Below are positions 44,654-52,993 of a stretch of 61,732 nt of DNA, in pieces; the stretch's first letter is position 1, and the number at the start of each line of letters is the position of its first letter. A program made the position numbers and the translations under genes. A model generated the notes under the pieces. That model worked only from the letters and a program-made list of their open reading frames with translations, was not told the origin of the DNA and ran no database searches. Origin of the DNA: Lachnospiraceae bacterium (GTDB lineage Bacteria; Bacillota; Clostridia; Lachnospirales; Lachnospiraceae); NCBI GenBank assembly GCA_024693545.1, contig JAILKT010000042.1, forward strand, positions 1 through 61,732. Direction: 5' to 3'.

Positions 44654-46111
44654 ATGCTTTATAAACTTTTGCTTCTTGCGGCTGTATTGCTCCCGATCGT
44701 ATGTGGAGTACTTGTACTGTTTCTGAAGCTTAAAAGTGAAAAAGTCAGGAATATATTTACTTTTATCGTATCGGTCATAAATCTCGGACTTGTGATCGGT
44801 GCTTTGTGTACCGGATACGGAGAGTCATTCGTTCTATATGATACCGGTTTTGCACTCAGGATTTCTTTCGGTATCGATGGAATGTCCCGATTCTTCGGAC
44901 TTATCGTTTCAGTATTATGGCCGTTCAGTCTGCTTTATGCGTATGAATATATGGAAAACGAGGAAAACAAGAATTCGTTTTTTGCATTCTTTATGATGAC
45001 GCTTGGTGCGGTTCTTGGTGTATCGTTCTCCGGTGATCTATTTACAATGTATATATTCTACGAACTGATAACACTCTTTACATTCCCTCTTGTAATGCAC
45101 GAGAGGTCGAAAGAAGCTGTTTCGGCGGGCAGAAAGTATCTGGTGTATATGCTTGGCGGTGCGGGCTTTGCACTCATGGGTATAATAGTAATACTCAATA
45201 TTTCGGGGACCGTTACGTTTACGGCGGGCGGATTCCTTTCCGGTGTGTCTTCGAAATACAGCGGGCTTATCCCGGTAATGTTTCTTATAATGTTCCTTGG
45301 TTTCGGTGTTAAAGCCGCCATAATGCCTTTCGGAAAATGGCTTATACACGCAGCTGTGGCACCTACTCCGGTAACGGCGCTTCTGCATGCTGTCGCCGTC
45401 GTTAAAGCAGGCGCATTTGCAGTTATAAGACTTATTTATTATTCTTTCGGGGCGGATCTTCTCAGGGGAACATATGCGCAGTATGCGGCTATGGGATTTT
45501 GCATACTTACAATACTTTACGGTTCGTATATGGCTGTCAGAATGCCTCATATAAAGAAAAGACTGGCATATTCTACGATAAGTAATCTGTCATATGTTGT
45601 TTTCGGTGCATGTATCATGACTCCGATGGGGCTTTACGGCTCGTTATCGCATTTTCTTGTTCACGCACTTACCAAGATAGCTCTGTTTTTCTGTATAGGC
45701 GCCGTAATGCATATAACGGGCAAAACGCTTATAAGTGAGATAGGCGGTTACGCACGCAGAATGAAGATCATATTTTCATGTTTTCTTGTTTGCTCGATTT
45801 GCCTTATCGGAATCCCGCCTTTTTCAGGTTTTATAAGCAAATATAATCTTATTGAGGCAGCGATAGAAGAGGGAAGCGTTGCATCGTATATCGGTGCAGG
45901 CGCAATAATTATATCGGCGATCCTCACCGCCATCTATCTGATGACGGTTGTTGTCAGGGCGTTTTTCCCCGAAAACGGAAAGCCCTCAGAAGATATTGAA
46001 AAAGCTCATGATCCCGGATTTAAAATGAATTGTCCGATCGTGTTATTTTCTTGTGTGATATTTATACTTGGTCTTACATGGGGCCATATTGAAGGATTTT
46101 TGAAATTTTAA
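44654..46111 (+). CDS. NuoM/MrpD-type proton-pumping subunit (copy 3)
   Basis: A 485-residue subunit with about 14 helices. TM5 Glu is in YIFYELITLFTFPLVMHE and TM7 Lys in GFGVKAAIMPFGKWLIHAA. The usual PFHxWLPxAH run is altered to PFGKWLIHAAVAP, so this copy is the most diverged while keeping both charged residues; the adjacent HAVAVVKAG segment adds another Lys. The frame is open to 44615, but ATG 44654 follows AGAGGAGAG. It lies 72 bases after copy 2. Confidence 0.87.
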   Translation: MLYKLLLLAAVLLPIVCGVLVLFLKLKSEKVRNIFTFIVSVINLGLVIGALCTGYGESFVLYDTGFALRISFGIDGMSRFFGLIVSVLWPFSLLYAYEYMENEENKNSFFAFFMMTLGAVLGVSFSGDLFTMYIFYELITLFTFPLVMHERSKEAVSAGRKYLVYMLGGAGFALMGIIVILNISGTVTFTAGGFLSGVSSKYSGLIPVMFLIMFLGFGVKAAIMPFGKWLIHAAVAPTPVTALLHAVAVVKAGAFAVIRLIYYSFGADLLRGTYAQYAAMGFCILTILYGSYMAVRMPHIKKRLAYSTISNLSYVVFGACIMTPMGLYGSLSHFLVHALTKIALFFCIGAVMHITGKTLISEIGGYARRMKIIFSCFLVCSICLIGIPPFSGFISKYNLIEAAIEEGSVASYIGAGAIIISAILTAIYLMTVVVRAFFPENGKPSEDIEKAHDPGFKMNCPIVLFSCVIFILGLTWGHIEGFLKF

Positions 46112-46131
46112 CTCATATAGGAGGAAAAGCT

Positions 46132-48090
46132 ATGCTTCCGTTCGAGATAAATATTGATTCGCTTGTCGGATTCGGGATGAATTTTCGGATTGACGGCTTC
46201 AGGATCGTATATTCGGCAGTTACGATCTTTATGTGGCTGTGCAGTACTATGCTCACTCCCGAATATTTCGGAAGATCGGAAGGTAGGAAAAGGTATCATA
46301 TATTCAGCTTTCTGACTATGTTTGCAACTCTCGGAGTATTTCTTTCGGCTGATCTTTATACAACATTTATATTTTTTGAGATCATGTCGTTTACTTCCTA
46401 TGTACTTGTAGTTCATACAAAAAAAGAGGATGCGGTAAGGGCAGGTTCAACATATCTTGCGGTTGCGGTGATCGGCGGTCTTGTTATGTTGATGGGATTA
46501 TTTATGCTGTATGACCTTGTCGGCACATTAAGGATTGTTGATCTTAAGGAACACTGCGGAAAAATCCTTTCGGGAGGTGAAGCAGGAGAGGTAAAAAGAC
46601 TTGTTGCATCAGCAGTTACAATTCTGTTTGGATTTGCGGCCAAGGCCGGTATGTTTCCTCTTCATGTGTGGCTTCCCAAAGCACATCCTGTTGCGCCGGC
46701 TCCGGCAAGTGCATTGCTTTCAGGTGTTTTAACAAAATGCGGTATTTTCGGTATTCTTATCATTGTTATGGAAATAATGGCCGGGAGCGAAGGATTTGGG
46801 ATCGTTCTATATGTATTCGGCTTTATAACAATGTTTGCCGGAGCTCTTCCTGCTTTGTTTTCAACAGATATAAAGAAGACTCTTGCCTGTTCATCGGTTT
46901 CGCAGATCGGATTTATAATAGTGGGAGCGTCACTTATCCTTCTTTTGGGTGAAGAATGTACACTTGCCGCTACCGGAACACTTCTGTATATGGTAAATCA
47001 TTCGATGTTTAAGCTTTGCCTGTTCCTCAGCGCAGGAATTATATACATGAAAAACCACAGCCTCGATCTCAATAAACTTCGCGGTTACGGCCAAGATAAA
47101 ACGTTCCTTAAGATCATATTCCTTACAGGTGCCCTCGGTATAAGCGGAGTACCTCTTTTCAGCGGATATGTGAGTAAAACTCTCATTCATGAGGGTCTTG
47201 TCGAATATATTCATATTGCGGAAAGCGGAACAGTATTGCTTGAGATAAGCGAATGGCTTTTCCTTATATGCGGAGGTATGACCGCAGCATATATGACAAA
47301 ACTCTTTGTGGCCATTTTTGTCGAGAAACCCGGTAAAGAAATACAAACTGCGGAAGATCACGATTTAAGTACTGAAACTCAAAACAAGAGAAAGGTTTTA
47401 CATAAAAATGAAAAAATTCGTTTTATAAGCTATTTAAGCGCATTACTTCCTGCCGTTGTAATTCTTTTCTTCGGCCTTTTTCCGAATCTCTTTATAAGAG
47501 GACTGGGTGTGTTTATGGGAAACTTTAACAATTTTTCTCTCAGCGGAGAAAGTGAAGAAATCCTTCGGAATTTGAGCATATTTTCACTTGAAAACCTTAA
47601 AGGATCTGCAATCTCTTTAGCATTCGGTGCAGTTATATACATTTTTGTGATACGAAGATTCCTTACTGTAAAAGATGATGTGAAAGGAAGGATTTACATC
47701 CAAAGATGGCCTTTATGGCTTGATATCGAAGAGGTTATATACAGGCCGTTACTTCTTAAGATATTACCCGCCGTTTTGGGTTTTGTATGCAGATTCTTTG
47801 CAAATACATTACCTGAGTTTATAGCGCGCTATGTAATGAAGTTTTCAAAATTAACGGCAAAGATATTCGGCAATTTATTTGACCGTATAGTAACCGTAAC
47901 CAAGGCTAAAGCATTTAAGGATATAACAGATAAAAAGCATCCGAAGCTTGATAACGCTCATAATAAAATACGAGAAATACAAGAAAAAGATGAGGTGGTC
48001 GCGTCTTCGATATCTGCAAATTTGTTATTTATAAGCCTTGGTTTGTGTTTGACAATTTTATTCCTTTTCTACTTGCTATTTTTACGATAA
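46132..48090 (+). CDS. NuoL-like proton-pumping subunit with long C-terminal extension (copy 4)
   Basis: A 652-residue subunit. The core has TM5 Glu in TFIFFEIMSFTSYVLV and TM7 Lys in GFAAKAGMFPLHVWLPKAHP. After the core, a further helix (AISLAFGAVIYIFVIRR) leads to a ~170-residue tail with an amphipathic, basic stretch and a last membrane helix at the very end. This layout recalls the lateral helix and final TM of NuoL, which clamps neighbouring antiporter subunits together in complex I. ATG follows ATAGGAGGAAAAG. It is the last gene of the operon. Confidence 0.88.
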   Translation: MLPFEINIDSLVGFGMNFRIDGFRIVYSAVTIFMWLCSTMLTPEYFGRSEGRKRYHIFSFLTMFATLGVFLSADLYTTFIFFEIMSFTSYVLVVHTKKEDAVRAGSTYLAVAVIGGLVMLMGLFMLYDLVGTLRIVDLKEHCGKILSGGEAGEVKRLVASAVTILFGFAAKAGMFPLHVWLPKAHPVAPAPASALLSGVLTKCGIFGILIIVMEIMAGSEGFGIVLYVFGFITMFAGALPALFSTDIKKTLACSSVSQIGFIIVGASLILLLGEECTLAATGTLLYMVNHSMFKLCLFLSAGIIYMKNHSLDLNKLRGYGQDKTFLKIIFLTGALGISGVPLFSGYVSKTLIHEGLVEYIHIAESGTVLLEISEWLFLICGGMTAAYMTKLFVAIFVEKPGKEIQTAEDHDLSTETQNKRKVLHKNEKIRFISYLSALLPAVVILFFGLFPNLFIRGLGVFMGNFNNFSLSGESEEILRNLSIFSLENLKGSAISLAFGAVIYIFVIRRFLTVKDDVKGRIYIQRWPLWLDIEEVIYRPLLLKILPAVLGFVCRFFANTLPEFIARYVMKFSKLTAKIFGNLFDRIVTVTKAKAFKDITDKKHPKLDNAHNKIREIQEKDEVVASSISANLLFISLGLCLTILFLFYLLFLR

Positions 48091-48101
48091 TATGTTAATA
48101 T
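48073..48101 (+). promoter_or_regulatory. Candidate promoter of cheX
   Basis: TTGCTA (48073-48078) and TAATAT (48096-48101) are 17 bases apart. It begins inside the end of the antiporter operon and lies about 56 bases before cheX. Confidence 0.5.
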
Positions 48102-48157
48102 ATTTCAAAACGTGAAATGTGTTTTCGAATATCGATAATAGAGAAGGAGAATATCAT

Positions 48158-48640
48158 ATGGCTCAAGCACTTGATATTAAGTATATAAATCCATTTCTTC
48201 AGTCAACACTTACTATTTTGGAAACACTTGGGCTGGCCGGCGGAAAAGTCGGTAAGCCTTCACTCGCGGACCTCGATTTTCCGGAAGATACGTTTCTTAT
48301 TCAGGTCGGTGTAACCGGTGCTATGAAGGGTCAGGTATTCTTTAAAATGACCGATAAAAAAGCGATGAATATTGCAAGCGTCATGATGATGGGCATGCCC
48401 GTTGAAACGCTTGATCCCATGGCGTGTTCGGCTCTCGGAGAACTCGGAAATATGATACTCGGAAATACAGCCACTGTGTTTTCTATGATGAACATTATTT
48501 TTGATATCACACCTCCTTTATGCATGCATGGTAAAAAGCTGAAACTTCAATCGGATATTCCGGCGATTGCCATTCCCGTTGAGATCAACAGTGATGAATA
48601 CATAAAGATTTATATATGTGTAAAAGAAGAGACCAAATGA
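48158..48640 (+). CDS. cheX: Chemotaxis protein CheX (CheY-P phosphatase family)
   Basis: A 160-residue CheC/CheX/FliY-family protein, predicted to dephosphorylate CheY-P. The active-site helix carries the E-x2-N motif in SALGELGNMILGNTATVF near residue 92. The family core FLIQVGVTGAMKGQVFFKM precedes it. The frame is open upstream to a TTG at 48119, but ATG 48158 follows GAAGGAG. No other chemotaxis gene is in the window. As free CheX proteins also serve receiver domains other than CheY, it might act on the receivers of local hybrid kinases; that is inference. Confidence 0.85.
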   Translation: MAQALDIKYINPFLQSTLTILETLGLAGGKVGKPSLADLDFPEDTFLIQVGVTGAMKGQVFFKMTDKKAMNIASVMMMGMPVETLDPMACSALGELGNMILGNTATVFSMMNIIFDITPPLCMHGKKLKLQSDIPAIAIPVEINSDEYIKIYICVKEETK

Positions 48641-48656
48641 TCATATCTTTGAACAC

Positions 48657-48686
48657 AAAAAGAGCAGCCCGAGCTGCTCTTTTTTA
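48657..48686. terminator. Bidirectional terminator between cheX and fapA
   Basis: AGAGCAGC and GCTGCTCT form an eight-pair stem around CCGA, with A-rich upstream and T6 downstream. It lies between convergent genes. Confidence 0.9.
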
Positions 48687-48795
48687 ATGTTTATCATATA
48701 ATATCATTGATTATATTTATTATATAACAGCAATGATCATATTTATCATATTACATCATTAATTATGTATATCATTTATTATGTATATCATTAAT
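48686..48795. repeat. AT-rich degenerate tandem repeats at the fapA 3' end
   Basis: Imperfect copies of an ATCAT-TATATTTAT-type unit run through the 3' region. The last two, ATTATGTATATCATT at 48762 and 48778, are exact 15-base copies with a 16-base period. The repeat runs into the last codons of fapA and seems to have supplied its C-terminal residues NDIHNK. Confidence 0.65.
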
Positions 48796-50181
48796 GACTG
48801 CGACCTCACCGGCGGATTCGGTGAGATATACGTTGGTGAATGTATCCTTTGATATGTAGTGAAGTCCGTTAAGCGTAACATGGACATTCGGATAAAGATA
48901 CTTTTGTACCGTGATTTTTGATTTTGAATAATTCTGTGTCTGGAAAAGCTTGGCTTCAAGCTCACTGTTAAGACCGGAGAGCTTATGATCAAGTTCCTGC
49001 ATGGATTGAATGACCTGTTCAAGCATCTTTGTAAGCTTATCTTTTTCGGAAGGATTCTTGATAGACTTAAGCATATCGAGGATCCTTTCATGCTTGGAAT
49101 GAGCTTCTTTTACAGTTTTAATTTCGCTTTCGAGTGCATTTATCTCTTTTACAAGCTTTTCATTCACACCTGCTGCGATAACAGTCTTGACTTCTGCCAT
49201 GTTTCCGATGACAGTTGCGGTTATATTACCTTGAGTCATTGTGGTACCGCCGACAATTATGCCGTGACGACCGGAGATCGTTATATCACCGCAGCAGAAG
49301 ACGTCACAATTCATCATGGAATTGACGTTTATACTTCCGTTGCAACGTATCTTGGTCTGCTCAAAGAATTTACCGCATATGTTTCCGTCTGCCTCAACAT
49401 AACCTTTCCCGCCGCCCTGCATTCCGGCTTTAAGTTGTACATCGCCGCCGGCGTAGAGCATTGCACCTTCAACATTACCCATAATGGTAATATTATTTTT
49501 TGATTTTATAACGGCGCCCATATATACGTTACCATGAATGATTATGTCGCCGTTAAATACGACATCACCTGTTGTGAGATCAACATCGCCGGGAATATCA
49601 AGGACATTTGTTATGGTAAGAGTATCGTTTTTATATTCAATCTTGCCGTCAAGGGCAGAGTAATATGTTTTGTTATCATCAGAAACAGTAAAGCCGGTAC
49701 CTTTGAGAGGAGCGAGTTCACGTCCGTTAGTACAGTTGATAACTCCCCCCGCAACATTATATCCGAAATGACCTGTAGTGGCGGGAGTGTATTCGGCAAT
49801 CTTCATACCTTCGTGAACCGGCTCATAAAGATCGATGTTATGATAGTCAACCGAACCGTCTTCGAGAACTTTGGGGTGATTGTCTATCTCTGTTTTGAAG
49901 AGAAGAGTAAAGAAACCGTCTTTTCCGTCCTCAGCAGGTTTCCCTTTGGCAATAAGATGTTTACGGTCGAATAATCTGTTAATAAGGATAGATTGCAGAA
50001 GAGTTTTATCAATGCCTGCTTTGATTCCGCGAGACGACAGAAAATCACGAAGATTTTCGGGAGTGATCGAATCGGCAGGAATAACACCGTTTTCTGCCGT
50101 TTCCGATGAAATATAGATATAAGCGGTCATTTGGTCTTCACTTACTGTGGTATTGATATAATTAGACAGATCGATATCCAT
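48772..50181 (-). CDS. FapA family (DUF342) protein
   Basis: A 469-residue protein of the FapA/DUF342 family, with the N-terminal globular domain (residues 1-165), a polymer-forming beta-helix of short repeats (GDVVFNGDIIIHGNVYMGA; GNVEGAMLYAGGDVQLKA; CDVFCCGDITISGR, about 200-330) and a C-terminal coiled coil (NALESEIKTVKEAHSKHER onward). FapA proteins form scaffolds and in Vibrio respond to glucose to influence cell growth; their role in clostridia is unknown. AAAGGAGG precedes the ATG by eight bases. The very end is encoded by an AT-rich tandem repeat. Confidence 0.87.
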   Translation of the reverse strand: MDIDLSNYINTTVSEDQMTAYIYISSETAENGVIPADSITPENLRDFLSSRGIKAGIDKTLLQSILINRLFDRKHLIAKGKPAEDGKDGFFTLLFKTEIDNHPKVLEDGSVDYHNIDLYEPVHEGMKIAEYTPATTGHFGYNVAGGVINCTNGRELAPLKGTGFTVSDDNKTYYSALDGKIEYKNDTLTITNVLDIPGDVDLTTGDVVFNGDIIIHGNVYMGAVIKSKNNITIMGNVEGAMLYAGGDVQLKAGMQGGGKGYVEADGNICGKFFEQTKIRCNGSINVNSMMNCDVFCCGDITISGRHGIIVGGTTMTQGNITATVIGNMAEVKTVIAAGVNEKLVKEINALESEIKTVKEAHSKHERILDMLKSIKNPSEKDKLTKMLEQVIQSMQELDHKLSGLNSELEAKLFQTQNYSKSKITVQKYLYPNVHVTLNGLHYISKDTFTNVYLTESAGEVAVINDIHNK

Positions 50182-50526
50182 ATCTACATCCTCCTTTCCG
50201 GCATAAATACGTGGAAAACAGAAACTAGCTATATGCCTATTATCGCCTTATATCCTATCATTATTATACTAATAAAATGTCAAAACTGCAACCCTAATAT
50301 ATACAAACTGTGATAATTTTATCTGATTTCATTCACAATAGTATAAGGTTTCTCTTTAAGTATTCATCTTTAATGGAGAAATCAGCACATAAATATCAAA
50401 GTCTTCTTTACTCAGATTTCACATTGTGGTAAAATATCTATGATTATCCCATATATCAAAGAATGAATTTTGTTCATGTGTATATGGGGAAAAAGTCAAT
50501 CTCAAATTCTAAAAGGAGAAGACAGT
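50182..50526. other. 345-bp divergent intergenic region
   Basis: It holds the fapA leader on the minus side and the phosphohexomutase leader on the plus side. A plausible plus-strand promoter is TTTACT (50407) with TAAAAT (50430-50435) at 17-base spacing. I see no hairpin, riboswitch-like conserved block or small gene with a ribosome site in the rest. Confidence 0.5.
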
Positions 50527-52254
50527 ATGAACGACTATATGAAGGAATATAATTATTGGCTTACTGCCGATACTTTTGATGCCGAAACACATAAAGAGCT
50601 TGAAAGCATCAAAAACGATGAAAATGAGATCAGGGACAGATTCTTTAAGAATCTTGAATTCGGAACGGGCGGACTGCGTGGTGTTATCGGTGCAGGAACA
50701 AACAGAATGAACATTTATACGGTCAGAAAAGCTTCACAAGGGCTTGCGGATGTTATAAATTCTGTCGGCGCCGCCGCAAAAGGAGTTGCGATAGCATACG
50801 ATTCACGTCATATGTCTGTGGAATTCAGTCGTGAAGCTGCTCTTACCCTCAATGCCAACGGAATAAAAACATACAGATTTGAATCACTTCGTCCCACTCC
50901 CGAGCTTTCATTTGCGCTCAGAACGCTCGGATGTACCGCAGGTATCGTTGTAACGGCAAGTCATAATCCTCCCGAATATAACGGTTATAAAGTATACTGG
51001 GAAGACGGTGCTCAGATCACAGCACCTCTCGATGATGAAATTATCACTAAAGTCAATTCAATCACCGATTTCTCAAAGCTTAAGACCATGAGTCTTGAAG
51101 AAGCCGAGAAGAAAGGTTTATACAATACGATAGGCAAGGAAATAGACGATAAATATATCGATACGCTTGAGAAACTTGTTTTAAGACCTGATGTTGTCAA
51201 GGCGGCTTCCGATATGAAGATAGTTTATACTCCGCTTCATGGAACCGGACTTATGCCTGTTACTCGAATTCTTGACAGACTCGGCTTTAAAAATGTTTAT
51301 GTTGTTCCCGAACAGGAAAAACCGGACGGAGATTTCCCTACAGTCGGATATCCGAATCCCGAAGATCCCAATGTTTATAAACTTGCACTTGCTCTTGCAA
51401 AGAAGGTTGATGCGGATCTTATACTCGCGACCGATCCGGATGCCGACAGACTCGGCGTTTATGCAAAGAATTCCGCTACGGGTGAATATGTACCGTTTAC
51501 AGGAAACATGAGCGGAACGCTTATTTGCGAGTACCAGCTTTCAACCAAAAAGGAACTCGGGATCCTTCCCAAAAACGGTGCTGTTGTTAAGACGATCGTT
51601 TCTTCCAACATGTGCGACAGAGTTGCCGATGCTTACGGTTGCGATCTGATCGAGGTACTGACCGGTTTCAAATACATCGGAGAGCAGATCAAACTCTTTG
51701 AGCAGGGGAAAAAGGATAACACATATCTTTTCGGATATGAGGAGTCGTACGGATGTCTTGTTGGTACACATGCAAGAGATAAAGATGCGATCGTTGCTGT
51801 TATGGCACTTTGCGAAGCAGCATCTTATTACAGACTAAAAGGACTTACTCTGTACGATAAAATGCTTGACATGTATGAAAAATACGGTTATTACATGGAA
51901 GGTGCCGTTTCGATCACAATGAAGGGTGTTGACGGAGCGGAGCGGATCAAGGCAATCCTTGAAAATCTCAGGCAGAATCCGATAGATTCACTTGCGGGAG
52001 CCAAAGTTTTGGAGAGAAGAGATTACCTGAACGATTTTGTCATTTCAACCGTTACAGGGGAGAAGAAAGCAACCGGACTTCCCAAGTCAAATGTTCTTTA
52101 TTACGTACTTGAAAACGATCAGTGGTGCTGTGCCAGACCTTCCGGAACTGAACCCAAGATCAAGTTCTACTTCGGAATACGCGGAAAGAATATGGAAGAG
52201 GCCAAAGCTCTTTATGAGAAGTTTGACAGAGAGATAAGAAAGCTCAGCGAATGA
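50527..52254 (+). CDS. Phospho-sugar mutase (alpha-phosphoglucomutase/phosphomannomutase)
   Basis: A 575-residue alpha-D-phosphohexomutase that interconverts hexose 1- and 6-phosphates. The N-terminal FGTGGLRGVIG motif, the phosphoserine loop in VTASHNPPEYNGYK near residue 145, the Mg loop ATDPDADRLG near 303, the sugar-binding FGYEESYG near 403 and the phosphate-binding RPSGTEPKIKFYFG near 537 are all present. It is the large, PgcA-like type. ATG 50527 follows AAAAGGAGAAG; the frame is open to 50470. The next gene is a beta-helix protein annotated in relatives as a UDP-GlcNAc enzyme, consistent with nucleotide-sugar metabolism. Confidence 0.93.
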   Translation: MNDYMKEYNYWLTADTFDAETHKELESIKNDENEIRDRFFKNLEFGTGGLRGVIGAGTNRMNIYTVRKASQGLADVINSVGAAAKGVAIAYDSRHMSVEFSREAALTLNANGIKTYRFESLRPTPELSFALRTLGCTAGIVVTASHNPPEYNGYKVYWEDGAQITAPLDDEIITKVNSITDFSKLKTMSLEEAEKKGLYNTIGKEIDDKYIDTLEKLVLRPDVVKAASDMKIVYTPLHGTGLMPVTRILDRLGFKNVYVVPEQEKPDGDFPTVGYPNPEDPNVYKLALALAKKVDADLILATDPDADRLGVYAKNSATGEYVPFTGNMSGTLICEYQLSTKKELGILPKNGAVVKTIVSSNMCDRVADAYGCDLIEVLTGFKYIGEQIKLFEQGKKDNTYLFGYEESYGCLVGTHARDKDAIVAVMALCEAASYYRLKGLTLYDKMLDMYEKYGYYMEGAVSITMKGVDGAERIKAILENLRQNPIDSLAGAKVLERRDYLNDFVISTVTGEKKATGLPKSNVLYYVLENDQWCCARPSGTEPKIKFYFGIRGKNMEEAKALYEKFDREIRKLSE

Positions 52255-52322
52255 TAAGGGAATATTAAAGTTTTTAAATTATCGGGGCAAATGCTCCTGA
52301 AAAATGAATAGAGGGGAATAAT

Positions 52323-52988
52323 ATGGAAAGCATTAAAATTAAAGATCTTTTTGACACTTCAAACACTATCGCGGAAGAACTTTTCAAAGGCAAGACCTAT
52401 CCGTGGGAAGTTTTACCGCTTATCGGCGAGTTTATCACAACTTTATCACAGTCACTTTCATCTGATGAATATGAAAGCCGCGGTGATGGAGTATTTATTC
52501 ATAAAACCGCCAAAGTTGCACCTTCGGCTTCTATAACGGGACCTTGCATCATATGTAAGGACGCCGAAGTCAGACATTGCGCATTTATAAGAGGTAAAGC
52601 CATTATCGGAGAAGGTGCTGTGCTCGGTAATTCTTGCGAAGTAAAAAATGCGATCCTGTTTAATAAAGTTCAGGTTCCTCATTTTAATTATGTAGGTGAT
52701 TCGGTACTTGGATTTAAGTCGCATATGGGCGCCGGTTCCATTACTTCAAACGTTAAATCTGACAAAACTCTTGTTACCGTTACATTTGAAGGCAATAAGA
52801 TTGAGACGGGCCTCAAAAAATTCGGAGCCATGCTCGGCGACAACGTTGAAGTCGGCTGCAACAGCGTCCTCAATCCCGGTACTGTGATCGGTAAAGGAAG
52901 TAATGTTTATCCTTTGTCTATGGTAAGAGGATTTGTACCGTCAAATTCAATCTATAAGACAGGTGGAGTGATTGTAACAAAGGAATGA
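52323..52988 (+). CDS. Left-handed beta-helix (hexapeptide) protein, GlmU C-terminus-like
   Basis: A 221-residue protein. After a ~50-residue helical start it consists of hexapeptide repeats (KVAPSASITGPCIICKDAEVRH; AIIGEGAVLGNSCEVKNA; GAMLGDNVEVGCNSVLNPGTVIG) as in the acetyltransferase half of GlmU and related sugar acyltransferases. The N-terminal uridylyltransferase domain of GlmU is absent, so a name such as UDP-GlcNAc pyrophosphorylase would be wrong for catalysis. The catalytic His region HFNYVGDSVLG resembles GlmU's. ATG follows GAGGGGAA. Its stop overlaps the region just ahead of the hybrid kinase start. Confidence 0.82.
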   Translation: MESIKIKDLFDTSNTIAEELFKGKTYPWEVLPLIGEFITTLSQSLSSDEYESRGDGVFIHKTAKVAPSASITGPCIICKDAEVRHCAFIRGKAIIGEGAVLGNSCEVKNAILFNKVQVPHFNYVGDSVLGFKSHMGAGSITSNVKSDKTLVTVTFEGNKIETGLKKFGAMLGDNVEVGCNSVLNPGTVIGKGSNVYPLSMVRGFVPSNSIYKTGGVIVTKE

Positions 52989-52993
52989 TCATC

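Noticed and set aside
45038-45550. 170-codon minus-strand open frame inside the third pump subunit
   Set aside because: No start signal and no recognisable protein; the opposite strand encodes a full antiporter subunit.
46930-47361. 143-codon minus-strand open frame inside the NuoL-like gene
   Set aside because: No ribosome site and no domain; covered by a well-supported gene.
48985-49503. 172-codon plus-strand open frame across fapA
   Set aside because: Antisense to a clear FapA protein; composition is a reflection of it.
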